Assembly (NCBI RefSeq): GCF_000220395.1
Contig: NW_004086954.1
Span: forward strand, 1 to 29,691
DNA: 29,691 bases
Direction: 5' to 3'
Origin: Ichthyophthirius multifiliis
Lineage: Eukaryota; Ciliophora; Oligohymenophorea; Hymenostomatida
Shown here: positions 11,909-24,589 of the stretch, in pieces
How the letters are laid out: every line of letters starts with the position of its first letter
Numbering within the stretch: position 1 is the first letter of the stretch
The notes under the pieces: generated by a model
What the model was told of the DNA's origin: nothing
Databases searched by the model: none
Seen by the model: only the letters and a program-made list of their open reading frames with translations
Made by a program: the position numbers and the translations under genes

Positions 11909-14114
11909 TTTTATATATATTTTTTTTTGTTTTGTTTTACTTTATACATGCATATATCTGTTTATTCTGTTCTAGCTGATTTATTTAAATTATTATTTTA
12001 GATAACTTCTTAACTGTTTAATTCTGTAAATTATTAAGTATTAATTAATAAATATTTCTATTAATCATTACTTTCTTCACTATTTATTTTATATTAATCT
12101 TATTATTTAATATTATTTACAGAATTTTAATAATATAAATAATTAGCATCACTTTTTTTATAAATATTTTTATATTTTTATGATTTTTTTGTTTACATTA
12201 TATTATTATTTATTAAAGGTGAATTTTAATTTGGTGAATTATTTTATTTTTAATTATTTATGGAACTATATGAATTGCTTTATTATAAAACCATTTTTTT
12301 TGGTGTATATTTATTAATATTTTTTTAATTTCTAGATTTTTTATTTATATTTAATTGTTCTTAATTATTTTTATCTTTTACATGTTTTAAAGCCGTTTTT
12401 TCTTTTATTATATTTCTTTGCTTATGATAGCTTATTAAATCTGTTTTCGATTCTAATTATTCTTCAACATTATATATTTTGTTAATTATATTTTTTTTTA
12501 TATTTTTTTTTAAATAAAAAAACTTAATTCAGTTATTATTTTGTTTTATATTAATAATGACGGAGATTTATCTTATGTGTCTCTTTTTTTTCATATATAA
12601 AATAACATATTTTGATATTTATCAAAAAAAAAATACATTTTTTCATTTATATTTATATTAGAAATATCATTTTTGCTATTTTTAGGTTATTTGATAATAT
12701 TTTAGACTTAATGCAAATTTTAATTATTATTATTACTATTAATATTTTTTTATATTTAATAATTATTATTGATAATTTATTCAAATTAATTATCTTTATT
12801 TATTTCTTTTTTTTAATTATTACTTTAGCTTTTGTTTTTTGTACTTTTTATTTATTTTTTAATTAAACAAAAAAAAAATTAATAATATTTTACTTATTGT
12901 TTAATTATTATTATATATTTTAATTATTATTTTTTTAACATTTTTATTTTTAAATTTATTATTTATTCTATGCAAAAAAACAATGTGCTTATTTTTTAGT
13001 ATGAATGTTATTATTTACAATATTATTTAAATTTTAATTATTTGTATTTACTAATAAATTAGTTTTATTCATATTTTAATTTAAACTTGAAATAATTTTT
13101 TATAAAATTATAATTTCTGTTTCTTTATTATAAATTTAAGGAAATTATTTAAATTAGAATTTTTCTAAAGATTATAAAGGATTTTTACAATAGCATATTT
13201 GTTCGAAATCTTATGATAAATATTAAATATCTTAAAAATGATTCATTTATTCTAAATTATCTTAAAATTTATTTAATTAAATTACATAATTTTTATAATT
13301 TTATTCAATATTTTATAAACTATCTTCATGAATTAAAAATTATTATTAAATTTTTTATTTTAATATATTTTCTTATTATTCAAATATAAATTTTATTCCA
13401 TTAAAAAAATCATTAACTTAAATCATTTATATTTAGTACTTATTTTTTTAAAAAAAATAAAATAAAATATAATATAATATAATATTAAGCAAAACAAAAC
13501 AAAAAATACATTTTCTTTAATTTAATTTAAATTTTCATTTATTTTAATAAATATATCTGCAATTTCCAATTATTATGATTTACAATACTCATAAATTTAT
13601 TTCAGTTTTTATTTATTTTTCAAAACAGAATTTTAAATAGAATCAATTTAATGTTATCTATGTCCATCTTCCAATATACACGCTATGCATAATAATAATT
13701 TATCATTTTCACAAAAAGCTTTTATTTTTTTATTAAATATTTTATTTTTTTAATAAATCTTACCTTCAAAAGTTTTATTATGTTTTCTACAAATACCATT
13801 TATATTAATCCCCGTATTATATTCTATTTAATTATTTTATATAGCTTATTTATCTACATAATTATAATTGTTTATTATTTGATTAATGCAAGCATTTACT
13901 GGCGTTATTTTATTATAATTTATTAAGGCTAAATTTTTGGAAAACAAGTTAACTAAGGTACTATATTTTTAATATCACATTCTGGGCATTTTATACATTA
14001 TTCTTTATATAATTCTGTAGTACATTTCTCACATATTGAATGGCCACAATGGATTAAAAGTCTCGGTGATCTATCTGTTTCGTTGTATGTATATTAACAG
14101 CTATAACAATCCAT
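10742..14114 (-). CDS. RING finger / B-box / coiled-coil / Kelch-repeat protein
   Basis: A TRIM-like layout, probably an E3 ubiquitin ligase with a Kelch beta-propeller for substrate. The N-terminal RING has MDCYSCQYTYNE, a CGHSICEKC core and CIKCPECD. Next come a ciliate-type [15 protein letters not shown] and a B-box ([19 protein letters not shown]), then coiled coil ([16 protein letters not shown]) and a low-complexity Asn/Gln/Lys part. The C-terminus has about five Kelch blades, for example [40 protein letters not shown] and [10 protein letters not shown]. Supported introns: 13719-13763, 13439-13509, 11831-11940, 11543-11620 and 10842-10919. Exon joints between about 12480 and 13000 are uncertain, and one RING-to-B-box joint needs an extra base near 13934-13938. 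It may be two genes; continuity of coding on one strand with no TGA-ended spacer favours one. Confidence 0.75.
10842..10919 (-). repeat. (TA)n intron in the last Kelch blade
   Basis: About 60 nt of nearly pure TA inside a 78-nt intron. Splicing rebuilds the [11 protein letters not shown]elch strand in frame. Confidence 0.75.
11831..11940 (-). repeat. (TA)n intron before the first Kelch blade
   Basis: 110-nt GT...AG intron with TA runs near 11860-11900. Splicing joins a Gln/Asn-rich exon to the exon carrying [20 protein letters not shown]. Confidence 0.65.
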
Positions 14115-14323
14115 TTTTTTAAATTTAAAAATATATTTTTATATAAAAATAATTAATTAATTTATAGATTTATTATTTAGTTAATATTTTTTTTAAAAAA
14201 AAAAAAAAATTCAAATAAAGTAAAATATTTATTTATTTCTTATAAATTGCTAAGTTAAATAATAATTTATTTTAGATATTTTTTTTTTAGTTATATATAA
14301 ATAATCATTAGTAATATAGTGAA
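14115..14323. promoter_or_regulatory. Divergent spacer between RING/Kelch and coiled-coil genes
   Basis: About 210 nt between outward-facing start codons, so it must serve both promoters. Only T- and A-runs are seen; no named element. Confidence 0.4.
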
Positions 14324-17300
14324 ATGGAGGATATATAAATAGAATAAAATAAATTTTTAGGTGAATATATAATTTATTTTAATATATATTTATATAATAA
14401 TAAAAAAAATATAAAATAGTTTAGAAACTAAATACTTATGAGAGACATATTATGATTTTAAACAAAAATTATAATAAATAAAAATTAAAATATGAAACAA
14501 TTAAAAAGAAAAAATGAGTTTGATAATTAAATATAGTTTTTATATGATGAGTTAAATTAAAAATAAATTTATTGCGAAGAATTAAAATAAAAATATGAAC
14601 ATAATTTGTAAAATGAAGATGATTTATTTTAAAAAACATTTAATTATAAGAAAAATTAAAAATTAATGTATATAAAAAATAAAAAAATATGTATTATTTT
14701 AAAAAAAGGATGAATAACTATTTTAATTATAAATAAAAATAGAAAAAATTTAAGAAGAAAATCAAATAATAATTCAATAATATTAAGAAAAGGAAATTTA
14801 ATTATAAAATTAAATATAAGCCCAAAAAAACGAAAAATTAAACAAAAATCTTGATTTAAATTTATAACAAATAATCGAAAAATAAAATATAGAAATTTAA
14901 ATAAAAAATGAAGAAAATAAAAGATTAATAACATAAATTAAAGAACTCAATCAATTTAAATAAATGTATTCGAATTAAATAAATTAATTATAAGATTCTG
15001 AAATTTAATAATAAAATTAAATAAGTAATATATTTTAAATATATATATTTATATATATATTTATATATACATATATATATTTATATATATATATTTTATT
15101 ATTACTTTTTATTTTTTTTAGACAATTTAAAAGAACAGATATAAAATTTTAAAAATCATTAAGAATTTCCTGATTTATTATTTAAATATAATTAATTAAA
15201 ATAAAAATTTATATAAATTAATGAAAACAATAAATACCTTTAATCTAAGTTTGAAGTGTTTGAGGAAAAATATAAAAATTAAATAACTTTTTTATAAATC
15301 AAGAAAGAAGAATTTTAAAAAATGTTATTTACTTATAAAAAAATAAAGGAATAACTTAAAAATTCTATTTTTAAAAATAATATTCTTTTAAATGAAATTA
15401 AAAATTACTAAGAAAATATTTCTAAAATAGTAAGAAAAAAAAAAAACAAACATAAATATCTAAAATAAAAATAAAAATAAGGATTAAATATAATAAGAAT
15501 TGTAAAAATAATAAGGTATAATGTAAAATTTAAACTTAATTTTCGAGAAATTAAAATAAAATAATTAATCTATAAATTTCGAAAAAATAAGTTTTGAAGA
15601 AAATAAGTATTTAGAAAACTTAAATAGCTAAACTAAAATTATAAATTCTATAGCCTAATAAATAAATCATTTAAAAAATTCTTAATAAGTTCATATTTCT
15701 AACGACGAATATAAAAACTTATAGTTAAAATATGAATTAAAGGTAATTTATTTATTATTCCTTATAAATTTTAATTAAATACAAAGACTCAAGAATGTTT
15801 ATAATTACAATAATAAATATAATAATTAAATAAAAAAATAAGAAATATTTTAGAAATAAATACTATTAAAAATGTTGTTTTAAATTAATGTTAATAATCA
15901 ATAAAAAATTATGAATTAATTCCAGAAAATTAAAATATAGATATACAATTGAAATTTTAAAATATTGATCTTTATTTTAATAAAGCCTACGAATTATAAA
16001 TAGAACTTTTGAAAGAAAAAAATAATTAATTATGTAAATAACTTGAAGAAGCAACTTAAAAAATTATTCAAAATTAAAATTTATATTAATAATAAATAAA
16101 TGAAAATAAAAAAATATAATAGGATACTAAACCATAAATAGTTAATATTTAATAAAATTAATTAAATAATAATCAAAATAATTAAAATATTTTTAATTAA
16201 TAAGATTAAACTAATGTTATTTAATAAAATTAAAAAATTGTTAATTAATAAGATTAGGTTAATCTTAGTTAATAGTAAAATATTTAATTTGACAATACAA
16301 ATAAATAAATGATTAAAAAACCTTATTTATCTCTTTAAAAAATTCCACCTTAAAATAAATAAATAAATGAATAATAATAAGAAAATTTATAATAAAATCG
16401 TAATATTATTTCTTAAAAAAACTCTTAAATAGAAATTGAAAAACCATTAGTATAATAATAAAATAATAATTAATATGAAAAAATATAAATCGAAGAGCTT
16501 TTTAAAAAATAATAATATAATAATATAAGTACTTAGACTAATATTAGTTTATAAGATTCTATTTAAAACATAATTTTATACAATAAAGACATTTTATAAT
16601 AATAATAAATAGAAATTATTTAAAAAAAAAATGTTTAATTTAATAAAGTTAGTATATAGACAGAATTAGAATAAAAGGAAAAAAAAGTTCAAAAACAAAA
16701 AGAAATTGAGATTTAAACTGAAATAATTTTTTATGACTTAAATTAAGAGATATAAATTTTAAATAAAAAAGTTTTAAATTTGTAAAATAATTTAAATTAA
16801 AAAGAAAATGAAAATTAAATATTAAAAGAAAAAATATAATAATAAAAAAAATCAATAAATGAAATAGGAATTTAAACTTAAAATTTATATTAATGTTAAA
16901 AAAAATTAAGCAATAAAGATGATATAGACATAGAAATAGAAGAAAAAAATACTGACTAAATTGATTAAAATACTTAAACTTAATTTACTAATTAGAAAAA
17001 CCTAAATTAAGAGGAATAATTAAAAGAATTATAATAGAAATATATTTAATAAACAAATGAAAATAGCTTCCTTTTAAAAAGTTTAGATGAAATTTTAAAT
17101 TCTTAAATTATAAATGAATTAGCATTAGAAGTAGAGCTTAATTTTTATAGAAAAAATTTAAATAATATTAGAAAATCTATTAATTAAAATAACATTGAAA
17201 ATATAAGTAATAGTGAATAAAGATATGAAAATAAAATTAAAATAATGAATTATTAAATAAAATTTAATTTGAAAATAACAGTCTAATTAAAGAAAATTAA

Positions 17301-17476
17301 GACTTAAAAAATTAACTAAAATAAATAGGAAATATAGAAGAAATAAAAGAAAATTAAAGAGTAAAATTAATAAATAAAATAAATATAAAAATATATAAAA
17401 AGATTAATATATAGATCTATATTTAATTTTTTTAATATAGATAAAAAAAAAATTAAATATATATAAATAATAATCA

Positions 17477-17520
<44 letters not shown>

Positions 17521-17604
17521 TATATATGCTTATAAGTAAAATAATTAAATTTAATTGAAAATTTAGAAAAATTTTAAAAATTATTAGAACTTAAAAAATA
17601 GTGA
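14324..17604 (+). CDS. Long Gln/Asn-rich coiled-coil protein
   Basis: Under the ciliate code the strand is coding almost throughout, with heptad-like Leu/Ile, Lys, Glu, Gln and Asn patterns over about 900 residues, for example AYELQIELLKEKNNQLCKQL and FYDLNQEIQILNKKVLNLQ. The middle (16100-16450) is a Gln/Asn-rich segment with repeated NQQDQ units, and several IQTQ/TQTN motifs recur near 16540-16980. No catalytic domain is seen; a structural, basal-body or cytoskeletal role is only a guess. Supported introns: 15025-15121, 15430-15481 and 15743-15786. The first 200 nt are interrupted in every frame, so the start at 14324 is uncertain and 14492 is an alternative. Near 17239-17242 one extra A restores the frame. 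The last exon, after a TA-rich intron (about 17350-17538), ends at TGA 17602. Confidence 0.65.
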
Positions 17605-17826
17605 AATATAAGAAAAAAAATTTATAGTTTTTTATATTTTATAATAAAAAATTTAAATGAATAATATATTAATATTTAATATTAAAAGTTTATTTGTAAA
17701 TTTTTTATATTAAAATTTTAATAAAATATTTTATATATATTAATAATAATATTCACTTCTTTTATATAATATAATATTTTTTAACGATTTGTAACAAGTA
17801 TAAATTAAAAAAAATAATATTAAAAA
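17605..17826. other. Short spacer between two plus-strand genes
   Basis: About 220 nt of A/T runs, with no frame of note. It holds the terminator of one gene and the promoter of the next. Confidence 0.45.
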
Positions 17827-18654
17827 ATGAATTAATCTAAATTCAACTTGTATAAAATTAGATCATTTACATAATTACCAAAAGTAATATTATTATTTAA
17901 AAAAAACTTAAAAATAAATAAAATAATAAGCAATTAAACGAAATGCATTTAATCTCTAACGTATAAAAAAAAGAATAACAAACAATGTTAAATATTATGA
18001 ATATGTAAGATCCCGAAACTTTAAGATAAAAAAGTCTTTTAATAATGAAATAGAAGCATGAATATCTATTATAAAAAATACAATTTTTTAATCCAGAAAA
18101 TAATAATTATTCAAGTGAAACATTAATGCCTTATATTTAATTTTTCAAATATTTAGCCCATAAACCTTGTAAATATAATTTTAGATATAAATATTAATCC
18201 ATTTAATTTTTTTTGTTATTCTAAAATAAAAAAAGATGATGAATTTTAAGTAAATTAAAAATAATAAGATAACATTTTTAGATTAAAAATTTGGATTCCA
18301 GATACAATAATAATAAATGAAGAAAATTTACCTCCAATGTGGTTTTATTCATCAATAGATGGATACATATATAGAACAGATTAATTTACACCAAAAAAAA
18401 TACATGCGAAATTATCAAATTTTACAAACCCAGATGAATTAGTTGCTGTTATAAAATAAGTAATTCACATAATATGTTTTTTTTTTTAAAAAAAAAAAAT
18501 TTAAAGCTTGATTTTAAATATAGAAATTATATTTGTGGAAATAAAATAAAATTAGTTTCTTCAAAAAAACTATTATAAGCAGTTAAGCATTCATTACAGA
18601 CAACAGGTAATTTTTTGTTGATTTAAGAAATAAAAATTAAGAATATATATATAC

Positions 18655-18700
<46 letters not shown>

Positions 18701-19520
18701 GTATATATATATATATATTAGAACTAACTTGCTTTTAAAAATTTGTAAAGTCAAATGGATCTAAAGCTTTTATTTGTAGGACTGTTTGGAGAAAAGATAA
18801 AAATCCTTATTGTTGGATTATTACTAATAAAAATGACTTTTATGCAAATGAAAAAATTGGAGAATAATAGAAATATGTTACTAATGTTGAAATTATTAAT
18901 TCTTGTACAATTATTTAAACAATAAGAGGAAAATATTTAGAAGAAACTCTACCTTATATTAAAAATATAGTTAAATATATAAAACATAATTTAAATATTC
19001 TTTTTAAAGAATTTGTAGCTGATTTTATTAAAGATGAGTCTGGAATTTGGTGGCTTGTAATATATTTAAATTAATTATATATATATTTAAATATAAAGAT
19101 AAATATAAAATCTTTTACTTTTGAATAACCTATACCTAAAGAAATTGATACAAAATAAATTACTCATTATGGAGATTTTAATATATAAATTAAATAAAAA
19201 AAGTAAATATTATATAAATTATGATTTTTTAATTTCTAAATTATATTATAGTAAATAAAATAATATTAAAAAGTTAAAATATGTAAATATTGTGAAGGTG
19301 AATATCCTTAAAATGAATTAAACAATAAATTAACTTTAAAAAATATAATTTAAACAGATAAACATTTAATTGTAAAAATATTAATATGCTAAAAATTATT
19401 TTTAATAGCATAGGAACAAAAAATATAGTTGGTTAAAAAGATTTGACATATAAAATATTGATATAAATGCACTTTATAAAGAATATGTAGTATGTAATAT
19501 GTGGTATTTATTTTTAAAAT

Positions 19521-19566
<46 letters not shown>

Positions 19567-21228
19567 TATATAAATATATATTATTTATTTATTTATTATT
19601 TTTTATTTATTTTCATATATTTAAAGCTTTAAACTTTATACTTAAATTGAGAAACTTATTTAAGATGAATTTAATTTTGCAAAAATGTTAGGTATTTAAT
19701 GTAATGAAGAAACCAAATGCAATAACTTTGGATTTAATTAAAATTATTTAAATGGAAAAAAGTAATATATGTTGAATTAATAAAATCAATAAGAAAATAG
19801 TATCAAAAAATAAAAATATTTATATAATAAAATAATTAAAAATAGTCAACTGTGTATTAGATTTAGGTCTAAACGTATAATTAAGTATTAATGATAATTT
19901 TCCTATGATTAGCAATAAAGTTTAGATTAATTTGGATAGGTTTAGAATAATGATTTTACTATAATATTTGAGAGACATTCCTTTAGAAAGAGATTAAAAT
20001 GCTAATTATTATGTAGAATATATTATTTTTGAATAAAAAACAAGGTATAAAATTGACTTAAATATTTCCTAAACAAATTGTAAAAGTTTAACTTGTTTTA
20101 TTCCTTTAAATAAAATTAAAATTTTGTATTTTTTTTCTTAATAAAGAGATGGATTACATTAATATATTACTGAAAAACAAGTATTTTTTAATTTTTTTTT
20201 TTTTTCATATTATTCTTTGAAGTATTTAACTATGAGTTTATATTAAGAAAATACAAAAATAGGAAGTTTAGATATTTAATTAAAAGATTTTTTAAATGAA
20301 TAAGTAATTAAAAATGAATATTATAAATTCTTTTCTGGAAAATCATTACCTATTCTTAAATGGGGAATAAATGTAATAAAAAATATATATTTAATTTAAA
20401 TATAGATTTTTCCTAAAATAAAAATAAAGCTTACTATAGGAGTATTTAATTCAAAATAAATAGATGTTACAAGAATTAATTTAAAATATCATCATGGGGT
20501 ATATATATATATATATATTATTTTTAAATAAAAAAGAAATATTATAAAATAGGTTTATTTACCTAATGTTGATTATTATACATGTGAACCTTTACCAATA
20601 GAATGGATATAGTTAATAAGTTAAAAAGAAGATATAAAATCACGTATATATATATATATATATATATATGTTTTTTTATATATTTTTTCTTTTTTTAATA
20701 AAAAATAAAAGGTAATTAATCTATTAAAGATATTTAGAGAATAAGTTTTTTGTAATAAGATAGTTCACCTTATATTTAAAATTAAAAAAAATAAAATTAA
20801 GAAAATTAAAGCAGATAAAGCTATTTTAAAAATATAAATTAAATAGAATCTAAAGAAAATTATAAAATTAATAAAGAGGTTAAATTTAATTTAGATAATA
20901 ATTCTTCGAAATTAACTTTGTTATAAAATTAAAATATTTCGGAATTTTAATAATAATCAACACATATTTAAGATGAAGATAATGAAAATGTATTTATTTT
21001 ATGTTAAAAATATCTTTATAAATATATAAATAAAGTAGTAAATTTATTTAAAAGAAATTCTAAATAATGATATTCAAAAAGAAATGAAAGACTATATAAA
21101 TATTAAAAAAAAATCCAAACAAAAGTTTTAATTTTTCTATATATATGTATATAAAATATTATTTTATTTTATTATAGGTAAAAGTTAAAGAAAAAAATCT
21201 ATTATATATGATTATTTTTTTAAAATGA
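17827..21228 (+). CDS. Multi-exon conserved-looking protein with CxxC knuckle and C2-like end; function unknown
   Basis: The exons carry high-complexity sequence unlike low-complexity filler. In order: an N-terminal MNQSKFNLYKIRSFTQLPK; LRLKIWIPDTIIINEENLPP and MWFYSSIDGYIYRTDQF; SKAFICRTVWRKDKNPYCW with WIITNKNDF; EFVADFIKDESGIWWLV; a two-Cys element ICKYCEGEYPQNEL that could bind zinc; IDINALYKEYVVCNMWY; ERDQNANYYVEYIIFEQK; and GSLDIQLKDFLNEQ, resembling a C2-type beta sandwich. The last exons are charged. It reminds me of large ciliate/alveolate families of unknown role, but I cannot name one. Introns are many and TA-rich (for example near 17877-17922, 18460-18510, 19520-19625, 20170-20220 and 20990-21035), and not all joints are resolved. 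A one-base gap is inferred near 18161-18170 and frame changes near 19430 and 19860. It could include a false merger of two genes. Confidence 0.6.
18658..18719. repeat. (TA)n microsatellite with GTATA interruptions
   Basis: About 60 nt of TA with a few G and C interruptions, in an intron of the gene at 17827, ending close to a TTAG acceptor. Confidence 0.65.
19520..19565. repeat. (TA)n microsatellite
   Basis: Uninterrupted TA tract of about 40 nt in a probable intron of the gene at 17827. Confidence 0.7.
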
Positions 21229-21293
21229 TAATATATATAAAATATTTGTAACCTTTCTGTGTATGTAAAATTATACATTAGTTTATTAATATA

Positions 21294-21344
<51 letters not shown>

Positions 21345-22390
21345 TTTTATTAAATAAAAAATTATTTAAACGATTTTTATAACAATTTTATGTCTATATT
21401 AAATTTTTATTAAAAAAAGATAATATTAATTAATATTTTTATATTAATTATACATTTAATATAAGAATAAATATTCAATAATATTTAAAAAAATATATAA
21501 TTTTATTTAAAAAGTTAGTCTTTATTAAAATTATAAATTGAATATTGTACAAAAATAATAAAAACTATGAAAAAAATAATACAAAGTTAAATTAGTATAA
21601 ATGAAATTAAAATTTAAAATATGATTTGGTTAAATACTAGCTGAAATCTATATAAATATTAAATATATTTCTAAAACCATAAATAAAACCAATTGAATAA
21701 AATCCTTTATTTATGAAAAAAAAATATAGTCTTAATAATTAATTTACATTTAATAGAAATAATTTTCCTAAATTAATGTAATTATGTCAGCACCGTAAAT
21801 TAAACATGAATAAATATTTTGTTTGATAAAGATAAATATTTATTTTGTTGTTTTTTTATTTATTTAGTTTATAAATTAGAAAAAAAATTAATTTTTTTTT
21901 TTTTATAATATATATTTCTTTTTAATTATGTTTTTTTATAAAGAAATATAAAGTTTTTTTACTTAAAATAAATACAAATGTAATTATATTTAAAAGTTAT
22001 AATATTATTATTAATAAATAAAGAAATATAATAAATTATATATTAATTAATGTAATTAAAAAAAAAATTTAAAAAATACATATTTATATTTATTTAATAA
22101 GCTATAATATATATATATATATAATATGAATATAGTCTAAATATGAATTTTTATATTTTTTTTATTTATTTAAAGAAAAATTATACTAATAATATATTTT
22201 ATATATTGAACAAATATAAATAATAATTATGAATTAAATGATAAAAAATACTAAAATATTTATTGCCTTTAAAAAAATTATTATATATAAAAAAGCAAAA
22301 CAAAAACATTAATTAAAATAAATAAAAAAATAATATTTAAAAATAATAATAAGAGAAAATAATAAAAAAACAATAATTTTTAATAAAAAT
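21229..22390. other. 1.16-kb AT-rich intergenic region
   Basis: No protein homology was found on either strand. It contains a (TA)n tract at about 21297-21340 and many A/T runs. The most GC-containing patch, near 21786-21796, is too short to call an RNA gene. Confidence 0.5.
21297..21341. repeat. (TA)n microsatellite
   Basis: About 44 nt of uninterrupted TA repeat just downstream of the gene ending at 21228. Confidence 0.75.
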
Positions 22391-22979
22391 ATGGGCCCCA
22401 AAAAGCAAAAAAACAATAAGCCAATATCAAAAGAAGATCAAAGGCTTAAATAATATATGAACCATCCAGCGAACGTATAAAATGATAATAAATAAGGAAA
22501 TTAAAAAGGGTAAGAAAGTAATTCCTCATAAGATTAATTTATAGAATTAATAAAAAATGTTGATGTTTCAAAGCCTTTACCAGATTTCACTCCTTTCTAT
22601 AATTCATGTTGTTTAGTAAAAAACACACTCGAAGAATTAGATTTATTAATGAAAAAGATTCAAAATAATAATTTGGAAGCCTTAGGATAACCACCAAAAG
22701 AAGATGAAAAGAGTTATCCTCCTTAATAATAAGGAATCGAATACTTAAAGAAAAAGAAATAAATCGTTTAAAGTATTAATGAATAAATTGCATTTTTTGA
22801 TTAAAGAAAAGCTAGAATTTAATAATTAAATTCAAAGGTAAAATTTATTTAATCTTTTAATAAAATAATATTTAAAAAAAAAGGAAAATATGTCAGATGT
22901 TAAAGATGTTATTTAAATGTTGTAAATTAACTTTAGTGAAAGTATTAAATAAAAATAAGATCTTTTAAAAATATTATGA
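22391..22979 (+). CDS. Small 180-residue protein, family not recognised
   Basis: Two exons with an intron at 22838-22883 give exactly 181 codons including TGA, which supports the model. The N-terminal third is basic and Gln/Asn-rich (MGPKKQKNNKPISKEDQRLK). A more ordered part follows with FTPFYNSCCLVKNTLEELDL, then a Pro-rich turn (QPPKEDEKSYPPQQQ) and a predicted coiled coil that runs through QSINEQIAFFDQRKARIQQL into the second exon (DVKDVIQMLQINF). Its G+C is visibly higher than that of the surrounding DNA, as expected for real coding sequence here. Large empty spacers flank it on both sides. It might be a small ciliary or complex subunit, but nothing in the sequence proves that. Confidence 0.8.
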
Positions 22980-23980
22980 AAAAAATTAAATAAATATATA
23001 AAAATAAAAAACTCTTGTATTTTATTTAACATTAAACAAAATAAAAAAAAAAAATCGAATATTTATTTTAAAAAATATTATTTACTTAATTTATATATAT
23101 ATATTTATTTTATTAATTTTATAAAAAAAAATATATCATTAATTTTTAATTATTTAATAAATATTACAATTTTTGTAAAAAAATGTTATAATAATTAAAA
23201 AAATATATTGTCAAATTATATATAACTACAAGCTTTGTAAATATTTATAAATATTAACTTTGTATAAAAAAAATCAGAAAAAATTATTAAAAAAGATGCA
23301 AAAAATAAATCATGTAAAATTTTAAAATAAATAATAATATGATAAAGATAAATATGAATTTATTATAAATAAATATAAGTGTTAAAAATTATTAAAAAAT
23401 TCTTATAAATATAATTATATATTAAAGAAAAAAATAAATAAAATAAAATATAATATAAATCTTATATTGAAATAAATATATTTTGAATAAAAGTATAAAA
23501 AAAGTAATTTTTTTGTATATTTATATTATTTTAAATTATTAAAAAATATATATATATTTAAAAAATAAAATTAAATATAAATATATATATAAATATCTAT
23601 AAATATATATTTATATATTTATATATTTATTTATTCATATATTTATTTATTTATATATAATTATAATATTAAAAATTATATTTTAATTAAATAAAATCAT
23701 TGAATATATCTATTATTCTATATAAAAAAAAATTTATATTAAAATTGAAAATAATATTTGATTATTTTTTTTAATTTTTATATTTGTACACTAATTTTGA
23801 ACATAATATTAATAATAATAAAATAATTAAAAAATTTTCTTTATTCATTTAAAACTTAAATTAAAAATAAAATCAAATATTAATTTACATTTAAATAAAA
23901 AAAATGTTTATTTAAAAAAAATAAAGCCCTAAATAATGTACTATATTTTTTTAATACATTGAAAATAAATAAATAAAACT
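22980..23980. other. 1-kb AT-rich intergenic region
   Basis: A, T and TA runs only; no recognisable gene, RNA or repeat family. It lies between the convergent ends of the genes at 22391-22979 (+) and 23981-24466 (-). Confidence 0.5.
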
Positions 23981-24466
23981 TCAATTTTCTTTACAAAAAC
24001 TAAACTCATTTTAATTACATAATTTTTCAATATATTTTTTATTATTTAAAAAAATATCAATATCATCTTATTTTTATCTTATATTTTATTAACTACATAC
24101 TCTTCTGATAATAAAAGGTTTAAATTTTGTATTTATTTTATCATTGAGTGCTATTTTTGGGACTTGTTTTCCATTTAAATGTTGAAATTATGCAGTTTTA
24201 TCTACATCAAAGGGTTTAATTTTTAGTGTGTTTTTATAAAGAGGAATATTTCTAATTTAATAAAATTATGTATTTATTAAAGAATATGACTTTTCTCTTG
24301 AAATTTAGTTATTATTGTCAGGCTTATTTTCTTTTATATTTATAGATTTTTTTGCCTGATTTGCGAAAAAATCTTATGGAAACTTTTTTTCTAATTAATT
24401 TAAAATTAAATGCCTTTTTTTTTCAAAAAGTATGTTAAATTAATCATTATAAATTTATTTATTCAT
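23981..24466 (-). CDS. Small 161-residue protein, family not recognised
   Basis: Single-exon frame of 162 codons including TGA with good codon complexity. It begins MNKQIYNDQFNILFEKKRHL and continues through a basic helix, a central Ser/Asn-rich linker, and a distinctive RNIPLYKNTLKIKPFDVDK segment. HLNGKQVPKIALNDKINTKF follows, then a short C-terminal helix ending in FSFCKEN. It is strongly basic. No signal peptide, membrane segment or named motif is seen. It is divergent from the EF-hand gene with a 123-nt spacer. It may be a ciliate-specific protein. Confidence 0.75.
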
Positions 24467-24589
24467 TTTTTTTATTTTTTTTAAAAAAAAATAAAATAAA
24501 ACAAAAAAAAATTAAATAATTTTATATTTTTTTAAAAAATAATAAATTTTTATATATTTAATATATATATTAATTGTCACTAAAAAAAT
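24467..24589. promoter_or_regulatory. Divergent spacer, 161-residue orphan and EF-hand gene
   Basis: Only 123 nt separate two outward-facing start codons. It is entirely A/T-rich, with alternating A and T homopolymers. It must contain both core promoters. Confidence 0.4.

Noticed and set aside
12612-12866. Ile/Phe-rich plus-strand frame that could look like membrane helices
   Set aside because: Lies opposite the RING/Kelch gene in low-complexity DNA; AT-rich sequence readily gives Ile/Phe/Tyr.
21640-21800. Possible small structured RNA in a slightly GC-richer patch
   Set aside because: No tRNA arms, snRNA consensus or terminator pattern could be made out.
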